Shown here one piece after another: positions 24,276-34,949 of a DNA stretch of 41,952 bases. The stretch is taken from the NCBI GenBank assembly GCA_002347285.1, contig DDXW01000063.1, positions 1 to 41,952 on the forward strand, given 5' to 3'. Below the pieces are notes generated by a model. That model was not told the DNA's origin, searched no databases, and saw nothing but the letters and a program-made list of their open reading frames with translations. Both the position numbers and the translations under genes were made by a program. Positions within the stretch are counted from its first letter, which is position 1. Every line of letters starts with the position of its first letter. The stretch comes from Rhodocyclaceae bacterium UBA2250. Its GTDB lineage: Bacteria; Pseudomonadota; Gammaproteobacteria; Burkholderiales; Rhodocyclaceae.

Positions 24276-24974
24276 ATGGCCTGGCAAATGTCAATTTCGA
24301 CGCTGCTGGATGCACTCCTGCCGCGCAGCTGCCTGCTGTGCGGCGCGCCCGCGCGCGCGCCGCTGTGCGACGGCTGCGGCGCCGACCTGCCGCGCCCGGC
24401 TGCCACGGCCTGCCCGATCTGCGCCGCGCCGCTCGCCTTCCCCGCGCCGACCTGCGGCGCCTGCCTGAAGTCGCCGCCGGCCTTCGACGCGACCTGCGCG
24501 GCGCTGCGCTACGGCTACCCCGTCGACCGGCTGGTGCTCGATCTCAAGTTCCGCCGCCGCCTCGCCAGCGCCGAGTTTTTCGCGGGGGCCATGCTCGCGG
24601 GCGAGCGGCCGGACGGCGCGCTGATCGTGCCGGTGCCGCTTTCGCGGGAACGCCTGCGCGAGCGCGGCTTCAACCAGGCGCTCGAGATCGCCCGCCCGCT
24701 GGCCCGCGCCCTCGGCCTGCCGCTCGACGCGACCAGCCTCGCGCGCACGCGCGAAACCCCGCCGCAGAGCCGCCTGCCCTGGCGGGCACGCCGCGCCAAC
24801 ATACGGCACGCCTTCGCCTGCAGTCGCGATCTTTCCGGCATGGTGGTGATCGTCGTCGATGATGTGATGACCAGCGGGGCCACGCTGGACGCGGGCGCGC
24901 GGGTGCTGAAGGATCACGGCGCGGCGCGCGTCGTCAACTGGGTCGCGGCGCGCGCGGTCAGGGAGGGCGGCTGA
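24276..24974 (+). CDS. comF: ComF-family protein (phosphoribosyltransferase-like)
   Basis: The protein has 232 residues. N-terminal cysteine pairs (CLLCG, CDGCG, CPIC, CGAC within residues 19-63) form zinc fingers. The C-terminal phosphoribosyltransferase-like domain has RLRERGFNQALEIARPLAR and the PRPP-loop motif VIVVDDVMTSGATLDAGARV. ComF takes part in single-strand DNA handling during natural transformation; pilC and pilD also lie in this window. Residues 94-101 (RRLASAEF) come from an exact dispersed-repeat copy. It is divergent from bioC and convergent with the ExeA-like gene. Confidence 0.92.
   Translation: MAWQMSISTLLDALLPRSCLLCGAPARAPLCDGCGADLPRPAATACPICAAPLAFPAPTCGACLKSPPAFDATCAALRYGYPVDRLVLDLKFRRRLASAEFFAGAMLAGERPDGALIVPVPLSRERLRERGFNQALEIARPLARALGLPLDATSLARTRETPPQSRLPWRARRANIRHAFACSRDLSGMVVIVVDDVMTSGATLDAGARVLKDHGAARVVNWVAARAVREGG
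24556..24578 (+). repeat. Dispersed 23-bp repeat, exact core, inside comF
   Basis: All 23 bases are identical to the copy in engB on the other strand. In the comF frame it reads RRLASAEF (residues 94-101). Confidence 0.85.
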
Positions 24975-24994
24975 CGTTCTGCCGCAGCCCCGCC

Positions 24995-25825
24995 TCACCA
25001 GGGCCACCAGAAATGATGGATGGCGCCCGCCGTGCCGCGCGCTGCCGCCCGCACGTGACGCGCATCGACCTGCGCGCGCCCTTCCTCGCAGGCGGCGAAC
25101 AGCGCCTTGTCGGCGAGGACATCCACGACACGCGGCGTGCCGCCCGAACTGTAATGGAGCGCCTTCAGCGCCGCCGGCGTGAACAGCGGGGCGCCGCCAT
25201 GGCCGGCCGCGTGCAGCCGCTGCTCCACGTAGGCGGCCACCTCGTCGGCATCGAGCCGCCGCAGCCGGTGATGGAGGACGACGCGCCCCTGCGGCAGCCG
25301 GGCCGCGTGTGCCGCCAGCATCTCGTCGAGCTCGGGACGGCCGAACAGGACGATCTGCAGCAGCTTGCGCTGCCCGTCTCCAAGATGCGCCAGCAGGGGC
25401 AGGCTTGCCAGCGTCAGGGGCGGCATCGTCTGCGCCGCATCGACGCAGAGCACGGCGCTCCTGCCGGATGAGGTGATTTCCATCAGCCGGCACCGGAGCC
25501 GTCTGATCACGTACGCGACCTCGGGCGCGCCATCGCCGGCGCCGAAGGCAGCGGCGATGGCGCGCAGGAAGGCACGCGGCTCCAGCTGCGGATCGGCAAC
25601 GCAGGCCGCCGGCCACGCCGCGCCGAGCCCGGCGAGGAGATTCCGGCACAGCAGCGTCTTGCCCGTGCCGCTCTCGCCGACGATCGCGGCGAGACACGCT
25701 TCGCCGGCCAGTGCCGCCCGCAGCAGCTCGTTGCCTTCATGCTGGCCGGCGCCCGGGAAGACGAAGCCGGCCGCGGGTGCGGCGTCGAACGGCGGCTCCC
25801 TCAGGCCGAAATGCGCGAGATACAT
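24995..25825 (-). CDS. ExeA/MshM-like AAA ATPase with altered Walker B
   Basis: The protein has 276 residues from the ATG at 25825. It begins MYLAHFGLREPPFDAAP, the ExeA-family start (Y-x-x-F-G-L-x-x-x-P-F). Walker A is VGESGTGKTLLCRN (about 49-62). The Walker B stretch reads AVLCVDAAQTMPP, with alanine where the family has the catalytic glutamate (D-E-A-Q). The arginine-rich sensor region RVVLHHRLRRLDADEVAAYV and SGGTPRVVDVL follow. No peptidoglycan-binding domain is attached. It follows pccA by 41 bp in the same direction, so it may be the last gene of the propionate operon, although ExeA relatives act in secretion or pilus assembly. Confidence 0.85.
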   Translation of the reverse strand: MYLAHFGLREPPFDAAPAAGFVFPGAGQHEGNELLRAALAGEACLAAIVGESGTGKTLLCRNLLAGLGAAWPAACVADPQLEPRAFLRAIAAAFGAGDGAPEVAYVIRRLRCRLMEITSSGRSAVLCVDAAQTMPPLTLASLPLLAHLGDGQRKLLQIVLFGRPELDEMLAAHAARLPQGRVVLHHRLRRLDADEVAAYVEQRLHAAGHGGAPLFTPAALKALHYSSGGTPRVVDVLADKALFAACEEGRAQVDARHVRAAARGTAGAIHHFWWPW

Positions 25826-25835
25826 CGTCGATGTC

Positions 25836-25854
25836 GGCGGGGCGCCGCCCCGCC
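25836..25854. repeat. 19-bp GC palindrome overlapping a dispersed-repeat copy
   Basis: GGCGGGGC and GCCCCGCC pair perfectly around GCC. The right half belongs to the repeat at 25844-25866; the left half is an inverted partial duplicate of it. No T-run follows on either strand. It sits between pccA and the ExeA-like gene and could reduce read-through or protect the mRNA end. Confidence 0.8.
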
Positions 25855-25866
25855 AGCGCCGAGTTT
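25844..25866 (+). repeat. Dispersed 23-bp repeat, exact core (intergenic, after pccA)
   Basis: The exact 14-mer core is preceded by GCCGCCCCG. It ends one base before the pccA stop codon (TAG, 25867-25869 on the minus strand), the same relation to a stop codon as the copy beside ffh. Confidence 0.85.
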
Positions 25867-27861
<1,995 letters not shown>

Positions 27862-27881
27862 GATGACTTTCTCCCCGGCGC

Positions 27882-29414
<1,533 letters not shown>

Positions 29415-29437
29415 GGATGCGTCTCCTACAAAAATCC

Positions 29438-30442
29438 TTAAAAAAACCGGTTCATCAGGTTCAGCAGGCGGTGCGCGGCAGCGGTGGGCGTCTGCGCACC
29501 CCCGGCCACCTGCCGCAGAGTCTCCGGCAAGGCGGCCTGCACGGCGGGATGCGCGCGGAAGCGATGGCGCAATCCGCTGTCGATCAGCTGCCACATCCAG
29601 GCCAGCGCCTGGCGGCGGCGCTTTTCGGCCAGCTCGCCGGAAGCCGTCATGCGCTCGCGGTAGTCCTGCAACGTCCGCCAGACCGCGTCGATGCCCCGGC
29701 CGTGCAAGGCGCTGGCCTGCAGCACGGGCGGCTTCCAATTGGGCGATGCCGGATGCAGCAGCGCCAGCGCGGCGCGCATCTGCAGCGCGGCGCGTTCGGC
29801 GGCCGCGGCGTCGAGATCCGCCTTGTTGTAGATCACCACGTCGGCCAGCTCCATGATGCCCTTCTTGATCGCCTGCAGGTCGTCGCCGGCGTTGGGCAGC
29901 TGCAGCAGCACGAAGACGTCGGTCATGCCGGCCACCACCGTCTCGCTCTGGCCGACGCCGACCGTCTCGACGATCACCACGTCGTATCCCGCCGCTTCGC
30001 ACACCAGCAGCGCCTCGCGCGTCTTCTCGGCGACGCCGCCGAGCGTGCCGGCGGAGGGCGAGGGGCGGATGAAGGCGGCCTCCTGCTGGCAGAGCCGCTC
30101 CATGCGCGTCTTGTCGCCGAGGATCGAGCCGCCGGTCACCGAGGACGACGGATCGACGGCGAGCACCGCGACCTTGAGGTTCTGGGAAATCAGGTGCAGG
30201 CCGAAGGCCTCGATGAAGGTGGACTTGCCGGCCCCCGGCACGCCGGTGAGGCCGATGCGCAGGCTCCGTCCGGTATGCGGCAGCAGGGCGTCGAGCAGCG
30301 CGGCGGCGCGCTCCTGGTGGTCGGCGCGCGTCGACTCGACCAGCGTGATGGTCTTGGCGAGCGCGCGGCGACGCCCGGCGACCACGCCCTCGACGAGGTC
30401 GCGGTCTTCCGGAGTCAAGCCGAGCTCGGCCAACGGGGTCAT
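29438..30442 (-). CDS. meaB: Methylmalonyl-CoA mutase-associated GTPase MeaB
   Basis: MeaB is a P-loop GTPase that guards cofactor loading and protects methylmalonyl-CoA mutase from inactivation. The protein has 334 residues. Walker A is IGLTGVPGAGKSTFIEAFG (about 62-80). The mononucleotide-binding region includes VLAVDPSSSVTGGSILGDK, VIVETVGVGQSET and the G4 motif VVIYNKADLD. It begins 3 bp after the mutase stop and precedes pccB by 23 bp, which confirms its partner. ArgK is an older name for the same family. Confidence 0.95.
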   Translation of the reverse strand: MTPLAELGLTPEDRDLVEGVVAGRRRALAKTITLVESTRADHQERAAALLDALLPHTGRSLRIGLTGVPGAGKSTFIEAFGLHLISQNLKVAVLAVDPSSSVTGGSILGDKTRMERLCQQEAAFIRPSPSAGTLGGVAEKTREALLVCEAAGYDVVIVETVGVGQSETVVAGMTDVFVLLQLPNAGDDLQAIKKGIMELADVVIYNKADLDAAAAERAALQMRAALALLHPASPNWKPPVLQASALHGRGIDAVWRTLQDYRERMTASGELAEKRRRQALAWMWQLIDSGLRHRFRAHPAVQAALPETLRQVAGGAQTPTAAAHRLLNLMNRFF

Positions 30443-30445
30443 GGC

Positions 30446-32611
30446 TCAGGCGGAGCCGGGCAGGTGGGAGGCGCGGATCGCGCGCAGCACCTCGTGGGCG
30501 CACTGCGGAATCGGCGTGCCGGGCCCGAAGATGCCCTTGGCGCCGGCTGCCTTCAGCGCGGCATAGTCCTGCGCCGGGATCACGCCGCCGACGAAGACGA
30601 CGATATCGTCGGCTCCCTGCGCCTGCAGCGCCTGGACGAGCTGCGGCACCAGCGTCTTGTGGCCGGCGGCCAGCGTCGACACGCCGACCGCATGCACGTC
30701 GTTCTCGATGGCCTGTCTGGCCGCCTCCTCCGGCGTCTGGAACAGCGGGCCGATGTCGACGTCGAAGCCGAGGTCGGCGAAGGCCGTGGCGACGACCTTG
30801 GCGCCGCGGTCATGGCCGTCCTGGCCGAGCTTGGCGATCATGATGCGCGGGCGGCGGCCCTCGGCGGCGGCGAATTCCTCGATCTGCTCGCGCACCTCGT
30901 CGAGGCCCGGGCTGTCACCGAAGGCGGAGGAGTAGACGCCGGAAACGACTTGGTGGGTGGCGCGATGACGGCCCCACACCTTCTCCAGCGCATCGGAAAT
31001 TTCGCCGACTGTTGCTCTAAGTCTTGTCGCCTTGATCGCGAGGTCGAGCAGGTTGCCCGAGCCATCCTTGGCCGCGGCGGTCAGCGCGTCGAGGGCCGCG
31101 CTCACATCGGCTTGATTGCGGCTGGCGCGGAGCGACTTGAGACGGGCAATCTGGGCGTCCCTGACGGCATGGTTATCCACTTCGAGAATTTCGACCGCGT
31201 CTTCCTTGGCGAGCTTGTACTTGTTCACGCCGACGATGACGTCCTGGCCCGAATCGATGCGCGCCTGCTTCTCGGCGGCGCACTTCTCGATCTGCAGCTT
31301 GGCCCAGCCGGACTCGACGGCATGCGTCATGCCGCCCATCCTCTCGACTTCCTCGATGATGCTCCAGGCCTTGTCGGCCATGTCCTGGGTGAGCTTTTCC
31401 ATCAGGTAGCTGCCGGCCCAAGGGTCGACGACGTTGCAGATGTGCGTCTCTTCCTGGATGAGGATCTGCGTGTTGCGCGCGATGCGCGCCGAGAACTCGG
31501 TGGGCAGCGCGATCGCCTCGTCGAAGGCGTTGGTGTGCAAGGACTGCGTGCCGCCGAACACCGCGGCCATCGCCTCGATGGCGGTGCGCACGACGTTGTT
31601 GTAGGGGTCCTGCTCGGTCAGCGACCAGCCGGAGGTCTGGCAGTGGGTGCGCAGCATCATCGACTTCGGGTTCTTGGCGCCGAACGCCTTCATGATGCGC
31701 CACCACAGCAGGCGCGCCGCGCGCAGCTTGGCGACCTCCAGGTAGAAGTTCATGCCGATCGCGAAGAAGAACGACAGGCGGCCGGCGAAGGCGTCGACGT
31801 CGAGACCCGACTTCATCGCCGTGCGTACGTATTCCATGCCGTCGGCGAGCGTGAAGGCCAGCTCCAGCGCCTGCGTCGCGCCGGCTTCCTGGATGTGGTA
31901 GCCGGAGATCGAGATCGAGTTGAACTTCGGCATGTGCGCCGCCGTGTAGCCGATGATGTCGGCGATGATGCGCATCGACGGCGCCGGCGGGTAGATGTAG
32001 GTGTTGCGGACCATGAACTCCTTGAGGATGTCGTTCTGGATGGTCCCCGAGAGCGTCTCCTGCCCGACGCCCTGCTCCTCGGCGGCGACGACGTAGCCGG
32101 CGAGAACGGGCAATACGGCGCCGTTCATGGTCATCGACACCGACACCTTGTCGAGCGGGATGCCGTCGAACAGAATCTTCATGTCTTCCACGGAATCGAT
32201 CGCGACGCCGGCCTTGCCGACGTCGCCGACGACGCGCGGGTGGTCGGAGTCGTAGCCGCGGTGCGTCGCCAGGTCGAAGGCGACCGAGACGCCCTGCGCG
32301 CCGGCGGCCAGCGCCTTGCGGTAGAAGGCGTTCGACGCCTCGGCGGTCGAGAAGCCCGCATACTGGCGGATCGTCCAGGGCCGCGCCGCGTACATTGTCG
32401 CCTGCGGGCCGCGCATGAAGGGCTCGAAGCCCGGCAGCGTATCGGCATAAGGCAGGTCGGTGACGTCGGCCTTCGTGTAGAGCGGCTTGACGGTGAGACC
32501 TTCCGGCGTCACCCAGTTCAGCTTCGTCACGTCGCCGTCCGGCGCCGACTTCGCGGCGGCCTGGTTCCAGGCATCGAGGCCGGGAATCGTCACATCGGGA
32601 TACTTGCGCAT
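30446..32611 (-). CDS. mcm: Methylmalonyl-CoA mutase, cobalamin-dependent, single-chain
   Basis: This mutase interconverts (R)-methylmalonyl-CoA and succinyl-CoA. From the ATG at 32611 it has 721 residues beginning MRKYPDVTIPGLDAWNQAA; a longer N-terminus would cross the operator region. The substrate barrel includes TIRQYAGFSTAEASNAFYRK and GVSVAFDLATHRGYDSDHPR. The C-terminal B12 domain has the D-x-H-x-x-G motif in KLGQDGHDRGAKVVATAF (about residue 595) and later VGVSTLAAGHK and FVGGVIP. As one chain it resembles the ScpA/MutB type. It is first in the operon with meaB, pccB and pccA. scpA and mutB are alternative symbols. Confidence 0.97.
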   Translation of the reverse strand: MRKYPDVTIPGLDAWNQAAAKSAPDGDVTKLNWVTPEGLTVKPLYTKADVTDLPYADTLPGFEPFMRGPQATMYAARPWTIRQYAGFSTAEASNAFYRKALAAGAQGVSVAFDLATHRGYDSDHPRVVGDVGKAGVAIDSVEDMKILFDGIPLDKVSVSMTMNGAVLPVLAGYVVAAEEQGVGQETLSGTIQNDILKEFMVRNTYIYPPAPSMRIIADIIGYTAAHMPKFNSISISGYHIQEAGATQALELAFTLADGMEYVRTAMKSGLDVDAFAGRLSFFFAIGMNFYLEVAKLRAARLLWWRIMKAFGAKNPKSMMLRTHCQTSGWSLTEQDPYNNVVRTAIEAMAAVFGGTQSLHTNAFDEAIALPTEFSARIARNTQILIQEETHICNVVDPWAGSYLMEKLTQDMADKAWSIIEEVERMGGMTHAVESGWAKLQIEKCAAEKQARIDSGQDVIVGVNKYKLAKEDAVEILEVDNHAVRDAQIARLKSLRASRNQADVSAALDALTAAAKDGSGNLLDLAIKATRLRATVGEISDALEKVWGRHRATHQVVSGVYSSAFGDSPGLDEVREQIEEFAAAEGRRPRIMIAKLGQDGHDRGAKVVATAFADLGFDVDIGPLFQTPEEAARQAIENDVHAVGVSTLAAGHKTLVPQLVQALQAQGADDIVVFVGGVIPAQDYAALKAAGAKGIFGPGTPIPQCAHEVLRAIRASHLPGSA

Positions 32612-32637
32612 GGCACCCACTCCAATTGATCGTTTTG

Positions 32638-32659
32638 GCGAATGATGCTTGACATTCGC
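32638..32659. promoter_or_regulatory. Inverted repeat, possible second operator near mcm
   Basis: GCGAATG and CATTCGC pair perfectly with an 8-base spacer. It overlaps the -35 (TTGACA, 32649-32654) of the gntR promoter and lies in the mcm leader. It is a candidate regulator site distinct from the one at 32665-32682. Confidence 0.5.
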
Positions 32660-32677
32660 GAACTTGGATAATACTGT
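32649..32677 (+). promoter_or_regulatory. Promoter of gntR
   Basis: TTGACA (perfect -35) is followed 17 bp later by TACTGT as the -10. The predicted start would lie only a few bases before the ATG at 32688, so the gntR message may be leaderless or nearly so. Confidence 0.55.
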
Positions 32678-32682
32678 ATCCA
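32665..32682. promoter_or_regulatory. Operator-like palindrome between mcm and gntR
   Basis: TGGATA and TATCCA form a perfect 6-bp inverted repeat with a 6-base spacer. It covers the -10 boxes of both divergent promoters, the place expected for a repressor site of the adjacent GntR/FCD regulator. Confidence 0.6.
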
Positions 32683-32697
32683 TAATTATGAATGCAA
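32668..32697 (-). promoter_or_regulatory. Promoter of the mcm operon
   Basis: On the minus strand TTGCAT (32692-32697) is followed after 18 bp by TATTAT (32668-32673). Both elements match the consensus well and lie across the palindrome at 32665-32682. Confidence 0.5.
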
Positions 32698-33371
32698 GAG
32701 ACGTTTCGGGCGACAGCGCCAAGCCCTTCTCGACCCCGGCGCTCTACGAACAGGTCGCGGAGCGCCTGCGTACGCGCATCTACGCCCACGACCTGGCGCC
32801 GGGCGCCTGGATCGACGAGCAGAGCCTCGCCGACGAGTTCGGCATCTCGCGCACGCCGATGCGCGAGGCGCTCAAGGTGCTCGCCGCCGAGGGCCTCGTC
32901 GTGCTCAAGCCGCGGCGCGGCTGCTACGTCGCGGAAATGTCGGAGCGCGACCTCGACGAGATCTTCCCGGTACTCGCCCTGCTCGAGGGGCGCGTCGCCG
33001 AAGAGGCCGCGCGCCGCCTCACCAGCGCCGAGTTTTCGCGACTGGCGCAAATCCACGCCGAACTCGAGCGGCATGCCGCCGCCAACGACGCGGACCGCTT
33101 CTTCGAAGCCAACCAGGCCTTCCACAACGCCTTGCAGAAACTCGCCGGCAACCGCTGGCTCTCCCAGCTGATCGACGACACGCGCAAGTTCCTCAAGCTG
33201 ACGCGGCGCGATTCGCTGCGGCTGGACGGCCGCATCCACCAGTCGCTCGCCGAACACCGCGAGATCATCGCCGCCCTCGAACGGCGCGATGCGGCAGCGG
33301 CGGCGCTCTCAATGCACAACCACATCCTGTCCGGCCGCGCCGCACTGTCGCGCCTATTAACGCAGTCTTAA
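32688..33371 (+). CDS. GntR-family transcriptional regulator (FCD type)
   Basis: From the ATG at 32688 the protein has 227 residues. The winged-helix domain (about 17-82) contains LYEQVAERLRTRIYAHDLAPG and DEFGISRTPMREALKVLAAEG. The helical FCD effector domain follows, with the acidic and histidine residues expected for metal or acid ligands: DADRFFEANQAFHNAL and HQSLAEHREIIAALERRD. It is divergent from the mcm operon and shares an operator-like region with it, so it probably represses that operon; the effector could be a propionate or methylmalonate metabolite. Residues 109-116 (RRLTSAEF) are encoded by a dispersed-repeat copy. Confidence 0.9.
   Translation: MNARDVSGDSAKPFSTPALYEQVAERLRTRIYAHDLAPGAWIDEQSLADEFGISRTPMREALKVLAAEGLVVLKPRRGCYVAEMSERDLDEIFPVLALLEGRVAEEAARRLTSAEFSRLAQIHAELERHAAANDADRFFEANQAFHNALQKLAGNRWLSQLIDDTRKFLKLTRRDSLRLDGRIHQSLAEHREIIAALERRDAAAAALSMHNHILSGRAALSRLLTQS
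33013..33035 (+). repeat. Dispersed 23-bp repeat, exact core, inside gntR
   Basis: The exact 14-mer core is present, with one change in the left part (CTCACC instead of CTCGCC). It is in frame as RRLTSAEF, residues 109-116 of the regulator. Confidence 0.85.
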
Positions 33372-33397
33372 CATAATTCTCGCGCTGCGCTACTAGC

Positions 33398-33447
33398 GGA
33401 GGGAATCTCCTCCTGTCAGAATGGCTTCTCCGAATATTCCGAGGAGG
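33398..33447 (+). promoter_or_regulatory. Leader with two alternative pairings around a ribosome-binding site
   Basis: GGAGG (33398-33402) can pair with CCTCC (33409-33413). The overlapping CTCCTC (33407-33412) can instead pair with GAGGAG (33441-33446), which is the ribosome-binding site of the next small gene. The two pairings exclude each other, as in translational switches. It was seen by eye only. Confidence 0.35.
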
Positions 33448-33452
33448 TGATC

Positions 33453-33656
33453 ATGACGAAGACCAAGAACTGGCAGTTGAAGCCAGGCGTGAAAATGGAC
33501 GACAAGACGGCCGAAGAAGTCGCCAAGATTGCCTGCGCGCTCAAGTCGCTGTCGCTTTATGCAACCCTCGTACTGGAACAGGAGGACTGCCCCGACGACC
33601 TGCAGGAAGTGGTCGACGAGGGCGTAGCCGCCATCAACAAGCTATTCGCTGAATAA
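33453..33656 (+). CDS. Small hypothetical protein upstream of the SQR-like gene
   Basis: The protein has 67 residues from the ATG at 33453, preceded by a strong GAGGAGGTGATC; a GTG six bases earlier is in frame but overlaps that site. I do not recognise it. It is acidic and helical in appearance: a short N-terminal strand (NWQLKPGVKMDD), then KTAEEVAKIACALKSLSLYA, then DCPDDLQEVVDEGVAAINKL. There is no signal peptide and no membrane span; the two cysteines are 27-28 residues apart. It lies 21 bp before the sulfide:quinone oxidoreductase-like gene and is probably its operon partner. Confidence 0.75.
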   Translation: MTKTKNWQLKPGVKMDDKTAEEVAKIACALKSLSLYATLVLEQEDCPDDLQEVVDEGVAAINKLFAE

Positions 33657-33677
33657 CGACAGGAGGATACCGATCAC

Positions 33678-34949
33678 ATGGCACACATCATAATTCTCGG
33701 CGCAGGCATCGGCGGCCTCAACGCCGCCTATGACATGAAGGAGCAGGCCGGCGCGGGCCACAAGGTCACCGTCATCAACGAGAACCCCTATTTCCAGTTC
33801 ACCCCATCGAATCCCTGGGTCGCGGTGAACTGGCGCAAGCGCGAGGACATCACCTTCGACATCGCGCCCTATCTTGAAAAAAAGGGCATCGGCTTCATCG
33901 CCCAGGCCGCCAAGCGCGTGCATCCGCAGGAAAACCGCGTCGAGCTGGCCGACGGCTCCTCGGTGGCCTACGACTACCTGATCGTCGCCACCGGCCCCAA
34001 GCTGGCCTTCGAAGAAGTCGAGGGCGCCGGCCCCGAACATCACACCCAGTCGATCTGTACGGTGAACCACGCGGAAAAGGCCGCCAAGGCCTGGGACAAG
34101 TTCGTCGCCGACCCCGGCCCCATCGTCGTCGGCGCGCTGCAGGGCGCCTCCTGCTACGGCCCGGCCTACGAGTTCGCCATGATCATGGACACCGACCTGC
34201 GCCGCCGCAAGATCCGCAGCAAGGTGCCGATGACCTTCGTCACCGCCGAGCCCTACATCGGCCATCTTGGCCTCGGCGGCGTCGGCGATTCCAAGGGCAT
34301 GATCGAGTCGATCATGCGCGACCGCCACATCAAGTGGATCTGCAACGCCAAGGTGACGAAGGTCGAGGCCGGCAAGATGTTCGTCGCCGAGCACAACGAC
34401 GACGGCAGCGTCAAGAAGGAGCACGAGCTGCCCTTCAAGTATTCGATGATGCTGCCCGCCTTCAAGGGCGTCGACGCGGTGTTCGGCATCGAGGGTCTCG
34501 CCAACCCGCGCGGCTTCACGATCATCGACCAGTTCCAGCGCAACCCGAAGTATCAGAACATCTACTCCGTCGGCGTCTGCGTCGCCATCCCGCCGGTCGA
34601 GGCCACGCCGATCCCGGTCGGCACGCCGAAGACCGGCTACATGATCGAATCGATGGTCACCGCCACGGTGCACAACATCCGCCTGGCGATGGATGGCAAG
34701 GAGCCCGACCAGAATGCCACCTGGAACGCCGTCTGTCTCGCCGACTTCGGCGACAACGGCGCCGCCTTCGTCGCCATCCCGCAGATCCCGCCGCGCAACG
34801 TGAGCTGGTTCAGCAAGGGCAAGTGGGTGCACCTCGCCAAGATCGGCTTCGAGAAGTACTTCATCCGCAAGATGAAGAAGGGCAATACCGAGCCGGTGTA
34901 CGAGAAATACGTGCTCAAGCTCATGGGCGTCACCCGTCTGCACAAGTGA
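33678..34949 (+). CDS. sqr: Sulfide:quinone oxidoreductase-like flavoprotein
   Basis: The protein has 423 residues and belongs to the two-dinucleotide-binding flavoprotein family. The FAD motif is IIILGAGIGGLNAAYDM (residues 4-20), and YDYLIVATGPKLAFEEV follows. Two cysteines sit where SQR has its redox pair: GALQGASCYGPAYEF (about residue 158) and YSVGVCVAIPPVEATP (about residue 300). A terminal KWVHLAKIGFEKYFIRKMKK helix could anchor it to the membrane. SQR oxidises sulfide and passes electrons to quinone. AGGAGGATACCGATCAC precedes the ATG. A flavocytochrome c-type sulfide dehydrogenase flavoprotein is the main alternative. Confidence 0.85.
   Translation: MAHIIILGAGIGGLNAAYDMKEQAGAGHKVTVINENPYFQFTPSNPWVAVNWRKREDITFDIAPYLEKKGIGFIAQAAKRVHPQENRVELADGSSVAYDYLIVATGPKLAFEEVEGAGPEHHTQSICTVNHAEKAAKAWDKFVADPGPIVVGALQGASCYGPAYEFAMIMDTDLRRRKIRSKVPMTFVTAEPYIGHLGLGGVGDSKGMIESIMRDRHIKWICNAKVTKVEAGKMFVAEHNDDGSVKKEHELPFKYSMMLPAFKGVDAVFGIEGLANPRGFTIIDQFQRNPKYQNIYSVGVCVAIPPVEATPIPVGTPKTGYMIESMVTATVHNIRLAMDGKEPDQNATWNAVCLADFGDNGAAFVAIPQIPPRNVSWFSKGKWVHLAKIGFEKYFIRKMKKGNTEPVYEKYVLKLMGVTRLHK

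Noticed and set aside
29417..32629. Very long open frame on the plus strand opposite pccB's start, meaB and mcm
   Set aside because: It has His/Arg/Asp/Val-rich composition typical of the antisense frame of high-GC genes, no recognisable domain, and complete known genes on the other strand.
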